A stretch of DNA of 64,000 nucleotides from JAXDMK01 sp963765955 (GTDB lineage Bacteria; Actinomycetota; Acidimicrobiia; Acidimicrobiales; AC-14): contig CAVXYA010000009.1 of NCBI GenBank assembly GCA_963765955.1, positions 186,001 through 250,000 on the forward strand. Direction: 5' to 3'. The first letter of the stretch is position 1. Each line of letters opens with the position of its first letter. Shown in pieces: positions 51,483 to 59,848 of this stretch. The notes under the pieces are model-generated. The model was not told the origin of the DNA, made no database searches, and saw nothing but the letters and a program-made list of their open reading frames with translations. Made by a program: the position numbers and the translations under genes.

Positions 51483-51904
51483 AGCCGGCCGACGTCCGGT
51501 TCTACCTGGATGCCGACATTCTCGGACTTGGCAAGCTCCTTGGCGGGCTTCGCTCCGACATCACCTACCCCGGCGATCCAGGCATCACGATCCACAAGCG
51601 AGCAAGACCTGCGTGCGTCATCACCACGCCTCGCACCAAAGATTCCGTCTGGATTCCCAAGGTAAGTGAGCACGGCCTTCTCATCGTCACCCGGGACAGC
51701 AAGATCCGGCAGCACAGCGCGGAGATCGCAGCGGTTATAGAGAACCAGGGCCGAATGGTCGCACTGTCATCCCGCGACTCGTCCACGGTCTGGGGCCAGT
51801 TGGAGGTCGTGATGACACAGTGGCGCCGGATCGAGGAGCTGTCCGAGCTTCCCGGGCCGTTCATCTACACGGCAACTCGCACGGCCCTCACGAAGGTTGA
51901 GTGA
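51479..51904 (+). CDS. VapC45-like PIN-domain toxin
   Basis: 141 residues from a GTG that overlaps the antitoxin stop. The PIN-like fold is visible: acidic first motif FYLDADILGLGKLLGGLRSD with two Asp, the central VSEHGLLIVTRDSKIRQHSA with Asp, and RMVALSSRDSSTVWGQLEVV toward the end. 'LI.T.D..I' and a C-terminal amphipathic helix are typical of the DUF5615/VapC45 branch of PIN nucleases. Predicted function: Mg2+-dependent endoribonuclease cleaving tRNA or rRNA when free of its antitoxin. The module is in the variable stretch behind the tRNA. Confidence 0.85.
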   Translation: MKPADVRFYLDADILGLGKLLGGLRSDITYPGDPGITIHKRARPACVITTPRTKDSVWIPKVSEHGLLIVTRDSKIRQHSAEIAAVIENQGRMVALSSRDSSTVWGQLEVVMTQWRRIEELSELPGPFIYTATRTALTKVE

Positions 51905-52909
51905 CGGCCGGGGACAGGCACTGGCCCCAGGCACAAGGGATCGAGGGGGCGAGGTCCCGTCGACCCGACGTGCTACTTCTTCTTATCGAACGGCCTGAAA
52001 CTGGGCGGTCCACGTCGTGTGAACGTCATCCCCTGACAGCGGATGTCGGTGTCATCCTTCAGCTTCACGGCCTCTCTCTCAAGGCGAACGGGACGTTCGC
52101 TTCGCTGACCGCGAGTGTCGGCATGAGCAGATCGACGTCGGCTGCGGACAGTTCGAGCTGGCCCTGGCAGTAGGTCGCGTCGGCGGGGTCCACGACAGAG
52201 TCGATAAAGACCTCACCCGGAGTGATGTTCAGCAACCTGGCTTTCACATTGCTGGTCGGGTGGTTGCCTCCCAACCTGGTTCTCAACAAGACGGAACGAT
52301 GCAATCCTGCAAACGAGGGTGATGACCACCGTGGATGCCGTCCTGGCGGAAGCAGGCGGCCAGGCCCGTGGCCACCTCGACGACCTTGCGGGCATCGCCG
52401 TCGGTCTCGCACAGCAGCCGCAGCTCGGCCGTTCCCGATAGATTCCCGCCACCTCACTGGCGACAATCCGTGAAAGGCGCGTGCCGCCGGGGATCTCGAG
52501 GATACGGAGGTCCGCCGTTGCCACAGTGTCGTCTCCGGACCGGGCGCATCTCAACAATCGGACAACCTCGGCCGCCACCCCGTACGGCACGGTCGATCGC
52601 CTCCGTCGACGGGGCTGGGCGGGTAGCCGAGGTCGCCGGACGGGGCGGCCGTCGCCCTCGCATCGACGGGGCCGATGGGCGCCTCCTGGGACGTGTCCGG
52701 GCTCGCGCCCGGCCCGATGGGCCGGAGCGTGGACGACGCTCGACGCTCTAGAATGGATCCTTCACTGGCGGCGGTGGGGCGTGCGGGAGGGGCGGTGTGT
52801 CAGGAGAGGCGAGCATCAAGAGACGTTGAAGAGGCGCGCCTCCGTGATCGACGAACGAATCGGCGACGCGGCCTGAGGCCCATCTCTGTCTCGTGATGAA
52901 CCAACGTCG
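51905..52909. other. about 1 kb without an intact gene
   Basis: Low coding quality throughout: frames are short, change every 100-200 bp and have mixed composition. The minus strand between 52065 and 52590 keeps pieces of protein-like sequence (separate entry). From 52600 to 52909 I see nothing recognisable except a possible promoter region for the receptor-channel gene. Confidence 0.5.
52065..52590 (-). pseudogene. fragmented remains of a small protein-coding region
   Basis: Three frames contribute plausible protein in the expected order: VAAEVVRLLRCARSGDDTVA and LRILEIPGGTRLSRIVASEV from the start at 52590, then TAELRLLCETDGDARKVVEV and ATGLAACFRQDGIHGGHHPR in a second frame (ending at a stop near 52285), and further on NITPGEVFIDSVVDPADATY and QGQLELSAADVDLLMPTLAV. 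Each piece has normal composition but no recognised family. Either one or two genes have decayed, or sequence errors hide them. It lies in the lower-GC stretch behind the tRNA, where debris of mobile DNA is usual. Confidence 0.35.
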
Positions 52910-54100
52910 ATGAGAGCCGGATCTCGTCCATCAGGAGGCTCACCGTCGAGCGCGCCCCGGGCGCACCCGACCGCACTTTGGGCCGCCGCTTTCATCGTGA
53001 TCATCGTCGTGCTGGGCTCCGGGGGCCTGGTTCCTCAGTCGTCGGGGGCACAAACCAATCCGCCGCAGACGCGGCCGGCGCGGGTCGTCGTCAAGAGCTT
53101 CGTGCCGTTCGTGATCATCCAGGGGGCGACGTTTCAAGGGTTCAGCGTCGACCTGTTCGCGGCCGTCGCCCAGCGGGCGGGGTTCGCCTACGAGATGCGT
53201 GAGGTGGGAAGCGTCGAGGCCCAGCTCGACGCCCTCCGTTCCGGCGAGGCCGACCTGGCCGTCGCCGGCATCAGCATCACCAGTGGACGAGCGGATGTGG
53301 TCGACTTCTCCCACCCGATCTTCAATTCCGGCCTCCAGATCCTCGTTCCCGACCAGACCTCCACCTCCACGGCCAGCAAGTTTCTGAGCGTGCTGTCCTC
53401 CCCCGGGCTGAGGCAGCTCGTCGGCGCCCTGGTAGCCGTCATCGTCGTCGTGGCCCACGTCGTGTGGCTGGTGGAGAGGCGTCGCAACCCGGACTTTCCG
53501 CGGGGCTACTTCCGCGGCCTCTGGGAGGGATGCTGGTGGGCGGCCGTCACCATGGCGACCGTCGGGTACGGGGATCATCCGCCGAAGAGCGTGATCGGCC
53601 GATTGCTGGCCATATTCTGGATGTTCGCCGCCATCGTCATCGTGGCCAACCTGACCGCCAGCATCTCGTCGACCCTCACCGTCAAGGAGCTCCAGGGCTC
53701 GATCAACGGCCCCGACGATCTCTTCGGCAAGCGGGTGGCGACCGTGAAAGCGACGACATCGGCCCGGTACCTGTCGCAGGTCCACATCGCTCCGGTCCAG
53801 GTGGACAGAATCGAGGACGCCTACCCGCTGCTGGAGCGCGAGGAGGTGGACGCCATCGTGTTCGACTCGCCGGTGCTCCAGAACTTTGCCTCGTCGACCG
53901 GCAGGGGGAAGGTGCGCGTGGTCGGCCCCCTCTTCCAACGGGAGGACTACGGGATCGCGATGAACGACGGCAGTCCCTATCGGAGGATGATCAACCGCTC
54001 TCTGCTGAGCCTCATCGAGGACGGCACCTTTGACCAGCTGCGAACGAAATGGTTCGGGTCCGATGCGGATGCCCTGGAGCCCGCCCGCTCACCGGGATGA
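52910..54100 (+). CDS. prokaryotic glutamate-receptor-like potassium channel (GluR0 type)
   Basis: 396 residues. After an N-terminal signal/anchor (LWAAAFIVIIVVLGSGGLVP) the ligand-binding domain is split around a channel, as in ionotropic glutamate receptors. S1 (~60-150): VVVKSFVPFVIIQGATFQGF and LAVAGISITSGRADVVDFSH, whose Arg would bind the ligand carboxylate. Channel (~165-260): transmembrane helix QLVGALVAVIVVVAHVVWLV, pore helix EGCWWAAVTMATVGYGDHPP, and second helix LLAIFWMFAAIVIVANLTAS. The filter TVGYGD (about 217-222) is that of K+ channels, so the channel should pass potassium. S2: VATVKATTSARYLSQVHIAP, EREEVDAIVFDSPVLQNFAS. Likely an amino-acid-gated K+ channel in the cytoplasmic membrane; ligand not known. 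Confidence 0.9.
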   Translation: MRAGSRPSGGSPSSAPRAHPTALWAAAFIVIIVVLGSGGLVPQSSGAQTNPPQTRPARVVVKSFVPFVIIQGATFQGFSVDLFAAVAQRAGFAYEMREVGSVEAQLDALRSGEADLAVAGISITSGRADVVDFSHPIFNSGLQILVPDQTSTSTASKFLSVLSSPGLRQLVGALVAVIVVVAHVVWLVERRRNPDFPRGYFRGLWEGCWWAAVTMATVGYGDHPPKSVIGRLLAIFWMFAAIVIVANLTASISSTLTVKELQGSINGPDDLFGKRVATVKATTSARYLSQVHIAPVQVDRIEDAYPLLEREEVDAIVFDSPVLQNFASSTGRGKVRVVGPLFQREDYGIAMNDGSPYRRMINRSLLSLIEDGTFDQLRTKWFGSDADALEPARSPG

Positions 54101-54282
54101 CAGTGAACGTCGTCGTCGCTGCTCCGGCTGCCCCGAAGATGACTCGGTCGATTGCTCCGCCACGCCCCGCGGCCGGAGCTGGATACGGGCAGTCAGCAAA
54201 GGCCGGTGCGTCCGGCGGTCGCCGGTACGATCGACCGCGCTATGGCCGAGTCGGGCAGCGTTCAGGAGGTCGGCATCGTCAG

Positions 54283-54885
54283 GTGACGAATCCGGAGATC
54301 TACGTCAGCACCGACATCGAGTCCGACGGGCCGATCCCCGGTCCCAACTCCATGTTGAGCATCGGGGCCGCCGCCTTTACCGCCGACGGCACGATGCTCG
54401 CCACCTTCACCGCCAACCTGGAGCCGCTGCCCGGCGCCTCGGGCGATCCCGCCACGATGGCATGGTGGGCGCAGCACCCCGACGCCTGGGCTGCCGTCAG
54501 CGCCGATCCGGAGCCACCGGTGGTCGTCATGGACCGGTTCGCGAGCTGGTTGCGCGAGCTGCCCGGTCAGCCGGTGTTCGTCGGGTACCCCGCCGGCTAC
54601 GACTTCATGTTCGTCCACTGGTACCTCGTACGGTTCACCGGAACGACCCCGTTCGGGCTCATGGCCCTCGACGTCCGGACCTATGCCATGGCGGTGCTCG
54701 GCCTGCCCTACCAGGCGTGCGGGCGAGAGCAGATCGCGCCCCTGCTCGGGCCGCCTCGGGTCCACACCCATGTGGCCGTCGAGGACGCGATCGAGCAGGG
54801 CGAGATCTTCTGTGCGCTGAAGCAGAAGCGATCTGAACGAACACCTTTGCCAGACGACCAACCACGAGAAGGGGGCGGGGAATGA
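54283..54885 (+). CDS. DEDDh-type 3'-5' exonuclease
   Basis: 200 residues from the GTG at 54283. Motif I is IYVSTDIESDGPIPGPNSML with Asp11 and Glu13; motif II lies around GYPAGYDFMFVHWYLVRFTG (Asp near 107); motif III is HTHVAVEDAIEQGEIF with the general-base His and the last Asp near 162-167. Spacing fits compact DEDDh nucleases of the RNase T/DnaQ superfamily. Its stop overlaps the ATG of the next gene (ATGA), so the two are translationally coupled. It could trim RNA or DNA ends. An AGGAGG motif lies 13 nt before the start, longer than usual. Confidence 0.85.
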   Translation: MTNPEIYVSTDIESDGPIPGPNSMLSIGAAAFTADGTMLATFTANLEPLPGASGDPATMAWWAQHPDAWAAVSADPEPPVVVMDRFASWLRELPGQPVFVGYPAGYDFMFVHWYLVRFTGTTPFGLMALDVRTYAMAVLGLPYQACGREQIAPLLGPPRVHTHVAVEDAIEQGEIFCALKQKRSERTPLPDDQPREGGGE

Positions 54886-56204
54886 CCACGAACGACGAGG
54901 CCTCGGCGACACGGTCCCGAATCATCGAGACCGCCAGCCGCATGGGAGTTCAACTCGACGAGACAGAGCTGGACCGTTGGATGACCGCCGTCACCACGAC
55001 GTCGGAGGGCGACGACATCGCCATGGACGAGGCGACGGGCGTGTTCGGCCACAAGCTGTCGATGCTCGACTTCAGCCCGGCCGACCTGGCCCATTTCCGG
55101 TCCATTGGCAAGATCGTGGAGTTCGACGACATTCCCGGTGTGGTGGAGACGGCCCTGGCATTGTCGGGTTCCGCGGCCCAGTCCAAGATGCAGACCTATC
55201 CGGGCGACTGCGACTACTTCGAGCGGGTGAACGTCATCGCGCCAACCCGTGAGGAAGCGTGCCGCATCCTGGCCAAGCTCATCCAGGACAAGACGAGGGA
55301 CTTCCTCACCGGGCCCGGCTACCAGATGATCGAGGCCAAGTTCGGCAGCTACCCCCAGGAGGTCAGGCGGGGCGACAGCGAGTACGCCAAGGGCTCACCC
55401 ATCGCCTGGATGCCGGCGGAGATCCTGGCCGGTCAGCTCGAGGCGACGACCCCGGCCGGTGAACCGGTGGTCGTACGCTGGGACGACGTCGCCGCCGACC
55501 CTGGCTGGTGCAAGCTCGACTGGCTCGTCGTCGACACCACCCGGGGTGGCCTGGCCAACGCCAGCAACATGCTCGACGTCACCTGGGAGGCGCCCGACGG
55601 CGTGATCACGCCCCTCGACGGCTACCTCGACGGGTACTTCCAGGAGATCTATCTCGACGCCCAGTCGGCCCCCATCTTCAACAAGCTGGTGAAGCAGATG
55701 TCGACCGACAGCCTCGACGACTACGTCGCCCAGTTGGAGAAGGAGGTGAAGAAGTACTTCGCCTCCGACCATCCCAACTACGGCAAAGCGGCCAAGCGGA
55801 TGTACAACGTGTTCCGTCTGAGCGGGCGCTACGAGCCGGCGGCATTCCTGCGGGAGCTGTTCGACGAGCCCGCGGCCCTGCTCTATCAGGTGTATGCCCT
55901 CATCCGGACCGTCGAGGAGGCCACCGTCAAGAGCGACGTCTTCTCGATCGACAGCATCCTGGATCAGACCGACGAGCTCATCCTGGCCGTGATCAAGGTC
56001 CTGGAGGGGGAGAAGGAGGTCGAGATCGTGCGCCATCTCCTGCGCCTCTACCGGGGCCTGGCCCGGCACACCGAGGGCACGCCGCTGGGCCCCCACGTCG
56101 ACGCGGCCCAGGCCGAGGTGCTCAACATCGTGAACAACTTCTTCTACGAGAAGATGACGTCGCACCCCTCCATCAACGAGTACGTCGCCGGGTTGAGCCC
56201 CTGA
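54882..56204 (+). CDS. candidate polymerase-beta-type nucleotidyltransferase of unknown family
   Basis: 440 residues. I do not recognise the family. The segment ALSGSAAQSKMQTYPGDCDYFERV (residues ~93-115) fits the nucleotidyltransferase pattern hGS-x9-13-Dh[DE]h: G96 S97, eleven residues, D109-C-D111. A third acidic candidate is in WCKLDWLVVDTT (D213, D218), and 'KxxT' and a following helix REEACRILAKLIQDKTRDFL add to the fit. The C-terminal ~180 residues are helical (DDYVAQLEKEVKKYFASDHP; FRLSGRYEPAAFLRELFDEP). There are no membrane segments or signal peptide. It is coupled to a DEDDh exonuclease. Predicted: adds nucleotides or AMP to RNA, protein or a small molecule; that is inference from motif and neighbour. 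Confidence 0.6.
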   Translation: MTTNDEASATRSRIIETASRMGVQLDETELDRWMTAVTTTSEGDDIAMDEATGVFGHKLSMLDFSPADLAHFRSIGKIVEFDDIPGVVETALALSGSAAQSKMQTYPGDCDYFERVNVIAPTREEACRILAKLIQDKTRDFLTGPGYQMIEAKFGSYPQEVRRGDSEYAKGSPIAWMPAEILAGQLEATTPAGEPVVVRWDDVAADPGWCKLDWLVVDTTRGGLANASNMLDVTWEAPDGVITPLDGYLDGYFQEIYLDAQSAPIFNKLVKQMSTDSLDDYVAQLEKEVKKYFASDHPNYGKAAKRMYNVFRLSGRYEPAAFLRELFDEPAALLYQVYALIRTVEEATVKSDVFSIDSILDQTDELILAVIKVLEGEKEVEIVRHLLRLYRGLARHTEGTPLGPHVDAAQAEVLNIVNNFFYEKMTSHPSINEYVAGLSP

Positions 56205-56229
56205 CCGCCACCGAGGATGCTGACGTTCG

Positions 56230-56940
56230 ATGAGCGGTCGGGAGCCCGAGGAGGAGGTCCGCCGCCCGGCCAGCCGCCAGAGGTGGGCGACCATGACCTT
56301 CCTCCACTGGCGGTACGGGGTGGACGAACTGCGGACCCATCTGCCCGCCGGTCTGGAGGTCGACACCTACGACGGCTCGGGATGGGTGAGCATCACCCCG
56401 TTCCTCATGCAGGGCTTCCGTGTCGGCCCGCTACCGGCCGTCCGCGGCGCCTCCGATTTCCCGGAGACGAACGTGCGCACCTACGTGCGGGGCCCGGACG
56501 GCCGGGACGGGATCTGGTTCTTCTCGCTCGAGGCCGACAGCCTCGCCACGGTGCTGGCCGCGTCGACCTTCTACGGGGTGCCGTACCGCTTCGCCGACAT
56601 GGCGGTCGCCCAGGGCGACGTCGTGCGCTATCGCAGCCGGCGTCGGGGCAGCCCCGGGATCGGCCACGACATCACCATCCGTCCCGAGCGACCCTGTCCG
56701 GCCCCGTCGGAGATCGACCACTGGCTCACCGGTCGGTGGCGGGCCTACTCCGTCATCGCCGGTCGGCTGGTCACGGTGCCGGTGCACCACGAGCCATGGC
56801 CGCTGTGGGAGGCGTCGGTTGTCGAGCTCGAACAGACCCTGCTCGCCGCGGCCGGCCTGACGGACCCGGAGGACGCCCCGCTCGTCCGGTACTCACCGGG
56901 GGTCGTGGACGTCCGCCTCGGAGTTCCCCATCCCGTCTGA
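56230..56940 (+). CDS. DUF2071 (YqjF-like) protein
   Basis: 236 residues. It fits the DUF2071/YqjF family, also called acetoacetate-decarboxylase-like: QRWATMTFLHWRYGVDELRTHLPAGLEVDTYDGSGWVSITPFLMQG near the start, then NVRTYVRGPDGRDGIWFFSL, ASTFYGVPYRFADMAV and LTGRWRAYSVIAGRLVTVPV. The repeated aromatic-rich beta pattern and the W-x-S-x-T/P-F motif are typical. No function is established for the family. Same strand as the previous two genes, 25 bp after the last stop, but its role appears unrelated. It stands just before the respiratory operon. Confidence 0.88.
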   Translation: MSGREPEEEVRRPASRQRWATMTFLHWRYGVDELRTHLPAGLEVDTYDGSGWVSITPFLMQGFRVGPLPAVRGASDFPETNVRTYVRGPDGRDGIWFFSLEADSLATVLAASTFYGVPYRFADMAVAQGDVVRYRSRRRGSPGIGHDITIRPERPCPAPSEIDHWLTGRWRAYSVIAGRLVTVPVHHEPWPLWEASVVELEQTLLAAAGLTDPEDAPLVRYSPGVVDVRLGVPHPV

Positions 56941-56958
56941 CGGCACGTCCACCGTCCC

Positions 56959-57951
56959 ATGAAATCGCCGGAGCCCACGTCTAGGGTGTGGCGTCGCCAT
57001 CAACCCTCCGCCACGTCGGGCGGGTCGGCACGGGGCCGGTCACCGCTGCGGTACGGGGTGAGGCCGGCGCGGGTCAGCGGGAGCCCGGTGACCGTGGCGC
57101 CGGGCCGGCGGGCGTTCCTCGGCTTGCTCCTCCTGGCCACGGCGGCTGCGACGGTCGCCATGTGGCCCGGGCCCGGCGCCGCCGCCCAGAGCGAGGGGGC
57201 CCAGAGCGCGGGGGCCCAGAGCGAGGGGGCCCAGAGCGACGGGACGGCGACGGCCCCGGGTGACGAGGACACCCGTCTGCTCTATCTGGCCGACTGTGGC
57301 GTCTGCCACGGCACCGAGGGTCGGGGCACGACCCGAGGGCCTTCGCTGGTGGGCGTCGGCCGGGCGTCACTCGACTACCAGCTGACGACCGGGCGCATGC
57401 CGATCGCCCGCGTCGGGCGGGCGGAGGAGCCGGGCCATCCCCTGCAGCCGCTGCCGAACCGGGGCCTGCCCGAGGCGGACGAGCCGAGCAAGAGGCATCG
57501 GCCGGCCTACTCGGCCGAGACGATCGCCGCCCTGGTCGACTACGTCGACCAGCTCACCGGCGGGGGCGGTCCCGACATTCCGGTGCTCACCCACGGCGAC
57601 CTGGCCGAGGGCGGCAGTCTCTACCGCCTCCAGTGCGCCGCCTGCCACGCCTGGGCCGGCGACGGAGGCGCCCTCCTGCACGTCGACGCCCCCTCGCTGC
57701 ACGCGTCCACCCCGACCCAGATCGCGGAGGCCGTCCGACTGGGCCCGGGGCAGATGCCGGCGTTCGGGGAGGCGGCGCTCACCGACGAGCAGCTTTCGTC
57801 GGTCGTCACCTACGTCCGCGACCTCGACAACGCCCGCGACCACGGGGGCCGCCCCCTCTGGCACCTCGGTCCGGTGGCCGAGGGTGGCCTGGCCCTCCTC
57901 GCGCTGGCCGGCCTCATGGTGTTCCTCCGCTGGATCGGCGAGCGCGGATGA
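56959..57951 (+). CDS. qcrC: cytochrome bc1 complex diheme cytochrome c subunit QcrC
   Basis: 330 residues from the ATG at 56959; an internal start such as GTG 57089 (VTVAPGRRAFLGLLLLATAA) is plausible since the first 45 residues are basic and unlike a signal. The N-terminal membrane helix FLGLLLLATAAATVAMWPG is followed by a short repetitive linker and two cytochrome c domains, each with one CxxCH heme site: CGVCHGTEGRGTTRGPSL and CAACHAWAGDGG. Axial Met ligands are likely in GRMPIAR and PGQMPAFGE. A C-terminal helix, GGLALLALAGLMVFLRWIG, anchors it. In actinobacteria QcrC passes electrons from the Rieske centre directly to the oxidase, without free cytochrome c. Confidence 0.92.
   Translation: MKSPEPTSRVWRRHQPSATSGGSARGRSPLRYGVRPARVSGSPVTVAPGRRAFLGLLLLATAAATVAMWPGPGAAAQSEGAQSAGAQSEGAQSDGTATAPGDEDTRLLYLADCGVCHGTEGRGTTRGPSLVGVGRASLDYQLTTGRMPIARVGRAEEPGHPLQPLPNRGLPEADEPSKRHRPAYSAETIAALVDYVDQLTGGGGPDIPVLTHGDLAEGGSLYRLQCAACHAWAGDGGALLHVDAPSLHASTPTQIAEAVRLGPGQMPAFGEAALTDEQLSSVVTYVRDLDNARDHGGRPLWHLGPVAEGGLALLALAGLMVFLRWIGERG
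57184..57243 (+). repeat. four tandem 15-bp units within qcrC
   Basis: Consecutive copies GCCCAGAGCGAGGGG, GCCCAGAGCGCGGGG, GCCCAGAGCGAGGGG and GCCCAGAGCGACGGG, each coding for AQSxG. The array makes up the linker between the signal helix and the first heme domain. Such coding minisatellites change length easily without breaking frame, so the linker probably varies between strains. Confidence 0.85.
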
Positions 57952-58841
57952 GTCCCGACACCGTCGAGCGCCAGGCCCAGGGCCCGGAGGGCACCGGCGA
58001 GACCATCGCCGAGGAACGACGGGCCGAGCGCCGGGTGTCGATCTCGTTCCTGGTCTCGGCGGCCGGCGCCGTCGGCCTGGCCGTCGTCTACCTGCGAGGG
58101 GGCGACCCGCAGCTCGAGGGCGTGTTCCTGGCCGTCGCCCTGGGCGGGGTGGCGGTGGGGTTCGTCATGTGGGCCAACCACCTCATGCCCCGGGGGCCCT
58201 TCGTCGACCAGCGCCACGAACCCTCCAGCGGCGAGGCCGAGCTGGACGAGCTCGAGGACGACGTCGAGCGGGGCGGGATCCTGACCCGGCGCAAGCTCGT
58301 CCTGCGCTCCCTCGGCATCGCCGTCGGCGGCCTGGGGATGGCCGCCCTGTTCCCCATCCGCTCCCTCGGCCCGAGTCCCAAGCGCTCGTTGGTGGAGACG
58401 CCATGGCGCAACGGCTTGCGGCTGGTGACGGAGGACGGTCGCCCGGTTCGCGTCGAGGAGGTGCCCCTGGAGGGCCTGGTCACCGTGTTCCCGGAAGGCC
58501 ACGAGGGTTCGGCGGACGGCCAGACGGTGCTGGTCAACGTCGGGCCGGGCCTGGTGAAAGCGCTCCGGGGCCGGGAGGACTGGGCCCCCGAGGGGTTCGT
58601 CGCCTACTCCAAGGTGTGCACCCACGCCGGCTGCCCGGTGGGGCTCTACCAGCCCGAGAGCCACGAGCTGTTGTGCCCGTGCCATCAGTCGAGCTTCGAC
58701 GTGCTCCACCACGCCCGGCCCAACTTCGGCCCCGCCGCCGCCCCCCTGCCCCAGCTGCCGCTGCGCGTCGAGGGCGGCTTCCTCGTGGCCGGGGGCGACT
58801 TCTCCGAGCCGGTCGGTCCCGTCTTCTGGCGGCGCACGTGA
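57948..58841 (+). CDS. qcrA: cytochrome bc1 complex Rieske iron-sulfur subunit QcrA
   Basis: 297 residues, ATG at 57948 overlapping the qcrC stop. Two N-terminal membrane helices (SFLVSAAGAVGLAVVYL and GVFLAVALGGVAVGFVMWAN) plus one after RRKLVLRSLGIAVGGLGMAAL give the three-helix topology of actinobacterial QcrA. The Rieske cluster motifs are AYSKVCTHAGCPVGLYQ (Cys-Thr-His) and LLCPCHQSSFDVLHHARPNF (Cys-x-Cys-His); the disulfide Cys pair is also present. It transfers electrons from menaquinol to QcrC. The gene keeps the qcrC-qcrA order known from mycobacteria but is separated from qcrB by the oxidase genes. Confidence 0.96.
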   Translation: MSPDTVERQAQGPEGTGETIAEERRAERRVSISFLVSAAGAVGLAVVYLRGGDPQLEGVFLAVALGGVAVGFVMWANHLMPRGPFVDQRHEPSSGEAELDELEDDVERGGILTRRKLVLRSLGIAVGGLGMAALFPIRSLGPSPKRSLVETPWRNGLRLVTEDGRPVRVEEVPLEGLVTVFPEGHEGSADGQTVLVNVGPGLVKALRGREDWAPEGFVAYSKVCTHAGCPVGLYQPESHELLCPCHQSSFDVLHHARPNFGPAAAPLPQLPLRVEGGFLVAGGDFSEPVGPVFWRRT

Positions 58842-59848
58842 GGGGGCGGCGGGCGCTGGCGGTGGGGGCCGGGGTGTTGGTGGTCGTGGTGCTCCCCGCG
58901 TGCAGCGGCGACTCGCCCTCGATGCTCGACCACCACGGCCCCGAGGCCCGCGACGTCGCCGGGGTGTGGTGGCTCATGTTCGTGCTGGCGTCCGTGGTCT
59001 ACGTGGTGGTCGCCGGGCTGGTCGTGATCGCCATTCTCAAAGGCCGCCGGGGGACGGGTCGGCCCGAGGCCGTCGGTGGGGCCGACGAGCGCGGTGACTC
59101 GGCATTCATCTGGCTCGGGGGGATCGTGGCCCCGGTGGTGATCCTGGCCGTCTTGGCGGTGGTGACGGTGAACACGACGAAGGACCTGCGCAAAGCCGAC
59201 CCCGACGAGCTCGTGGTCGAGGTGACGGCCAAGCGCTGGTGGTGGGACGTCCGGTACCCGGACTCGGGCGTGGCTACAGCGGCCGAGGTCCACATCCCGG
59301 TGGGCCGGCCGGTCGACATCGTCCTGCGGTCCGACAACGTGATCCACAGCTTCTGGGTGCCGCAGCTGGCGGGCAAGGTCGACGCCGTACCGGGGCAGAC
59401 CAACCACCTGCGCCTCCAGGCGTCGGAGGCGGGCACCTACCTCGGGGCCTGCGCCGAGTACTGCGGTCTCCAGCACGCCCGGATGGGGTTCATCGTGATC
59501 GCCGACTCGCCGGCCGATTTCGACCGGTGGTTGGCCCGGCGAACGGGTGCCGGCACCGGTCCGACGTCGGAGGAGACGGCGGCCGGACAGCGGGTGTTCA
59601 TGCGGGAGACCTGCGCCGGGTGCCACACCATCCGCCGCACCGAGGCCACCGGCCAGGTCGGGCCCGACCTCTCCGACTTCGGCAGCCGGCGCTGGATCGG
59701 TTCGATCACGGTCGAGAACACGCCGGGGAACCTGGCCACCTGGATCAGCGACTCGCAGACGATGAAGCCCGGCAACCTCATGCCCCCCATCAGCCTCGAT
59801 CCGGACGAGCTCACCGCCCTGGTCGCCTACCTGGAGAGCCTCCAGTGA
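58838..59848 (+). CDS. ctaC: caa3-type cytochrome c oxidase subunit II with fused cytochrome c
   Basis: 336 residues from the GTG overlapping the qcrA stop. Lipoprotein-like N-terminus (VLVVVVLPACSGDSPSM), two membrane helices (VWWLMFVLASVVYVVVAGLVV and FIWLGGIVAPVVILAVLAV), then the CuA domain: VTAKRWWWDVRYPD, VIHSFWVPQLAGKVDAVPGQ and the copper motif GACAEYCGLQHARMGFIV with both Cys, His and Met. The C-terminal ~100 residues are a cytochrome c domain with one heme site, TCAGCHTI, and Met in GNLMPPISL. This fused layout defines caa3-type oxidases. Here it would accept electrons from QcrC or directly within a bcc-caa3 supercomplex. Confidence 0.95.
   Translation: MRGRRALAVGAGVLVVVVLPACSGDSPSMLDHHGPEARDVAGVWWLMFVLASVVYVVVAGLVVIAILKGRRGTGRPEAVGGADERGDSAFIWLGGIVAPVVILAVLAVVTVNTTKDLRKADPDELVVEVTAKRWWWDVRYPDSGVATAAEVHIPVGRPVDIVLRSDNVIHSFWVPQLAGKVDAVPGQTNHLRLQASEAGTYLGACAEYCGLQHARMGFIVIADSPADFDRWLARRTGAGTGPTSEETAAGQRVFMRETCAGCHTIRRTEATGQVGPDLSDFGSRRWIGSITVENTPGNLATWISDSQTMKPGNLMPPISLDPDELTALVAYLESLQ

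Noticed and set aside
48489..52909. Integrated prophage behind tRNA-Ala
   Set aside because: No integrase, capsid, portal or lysis gene and no duplicate of the tRNA 3' end in the window; only a general island is possible.
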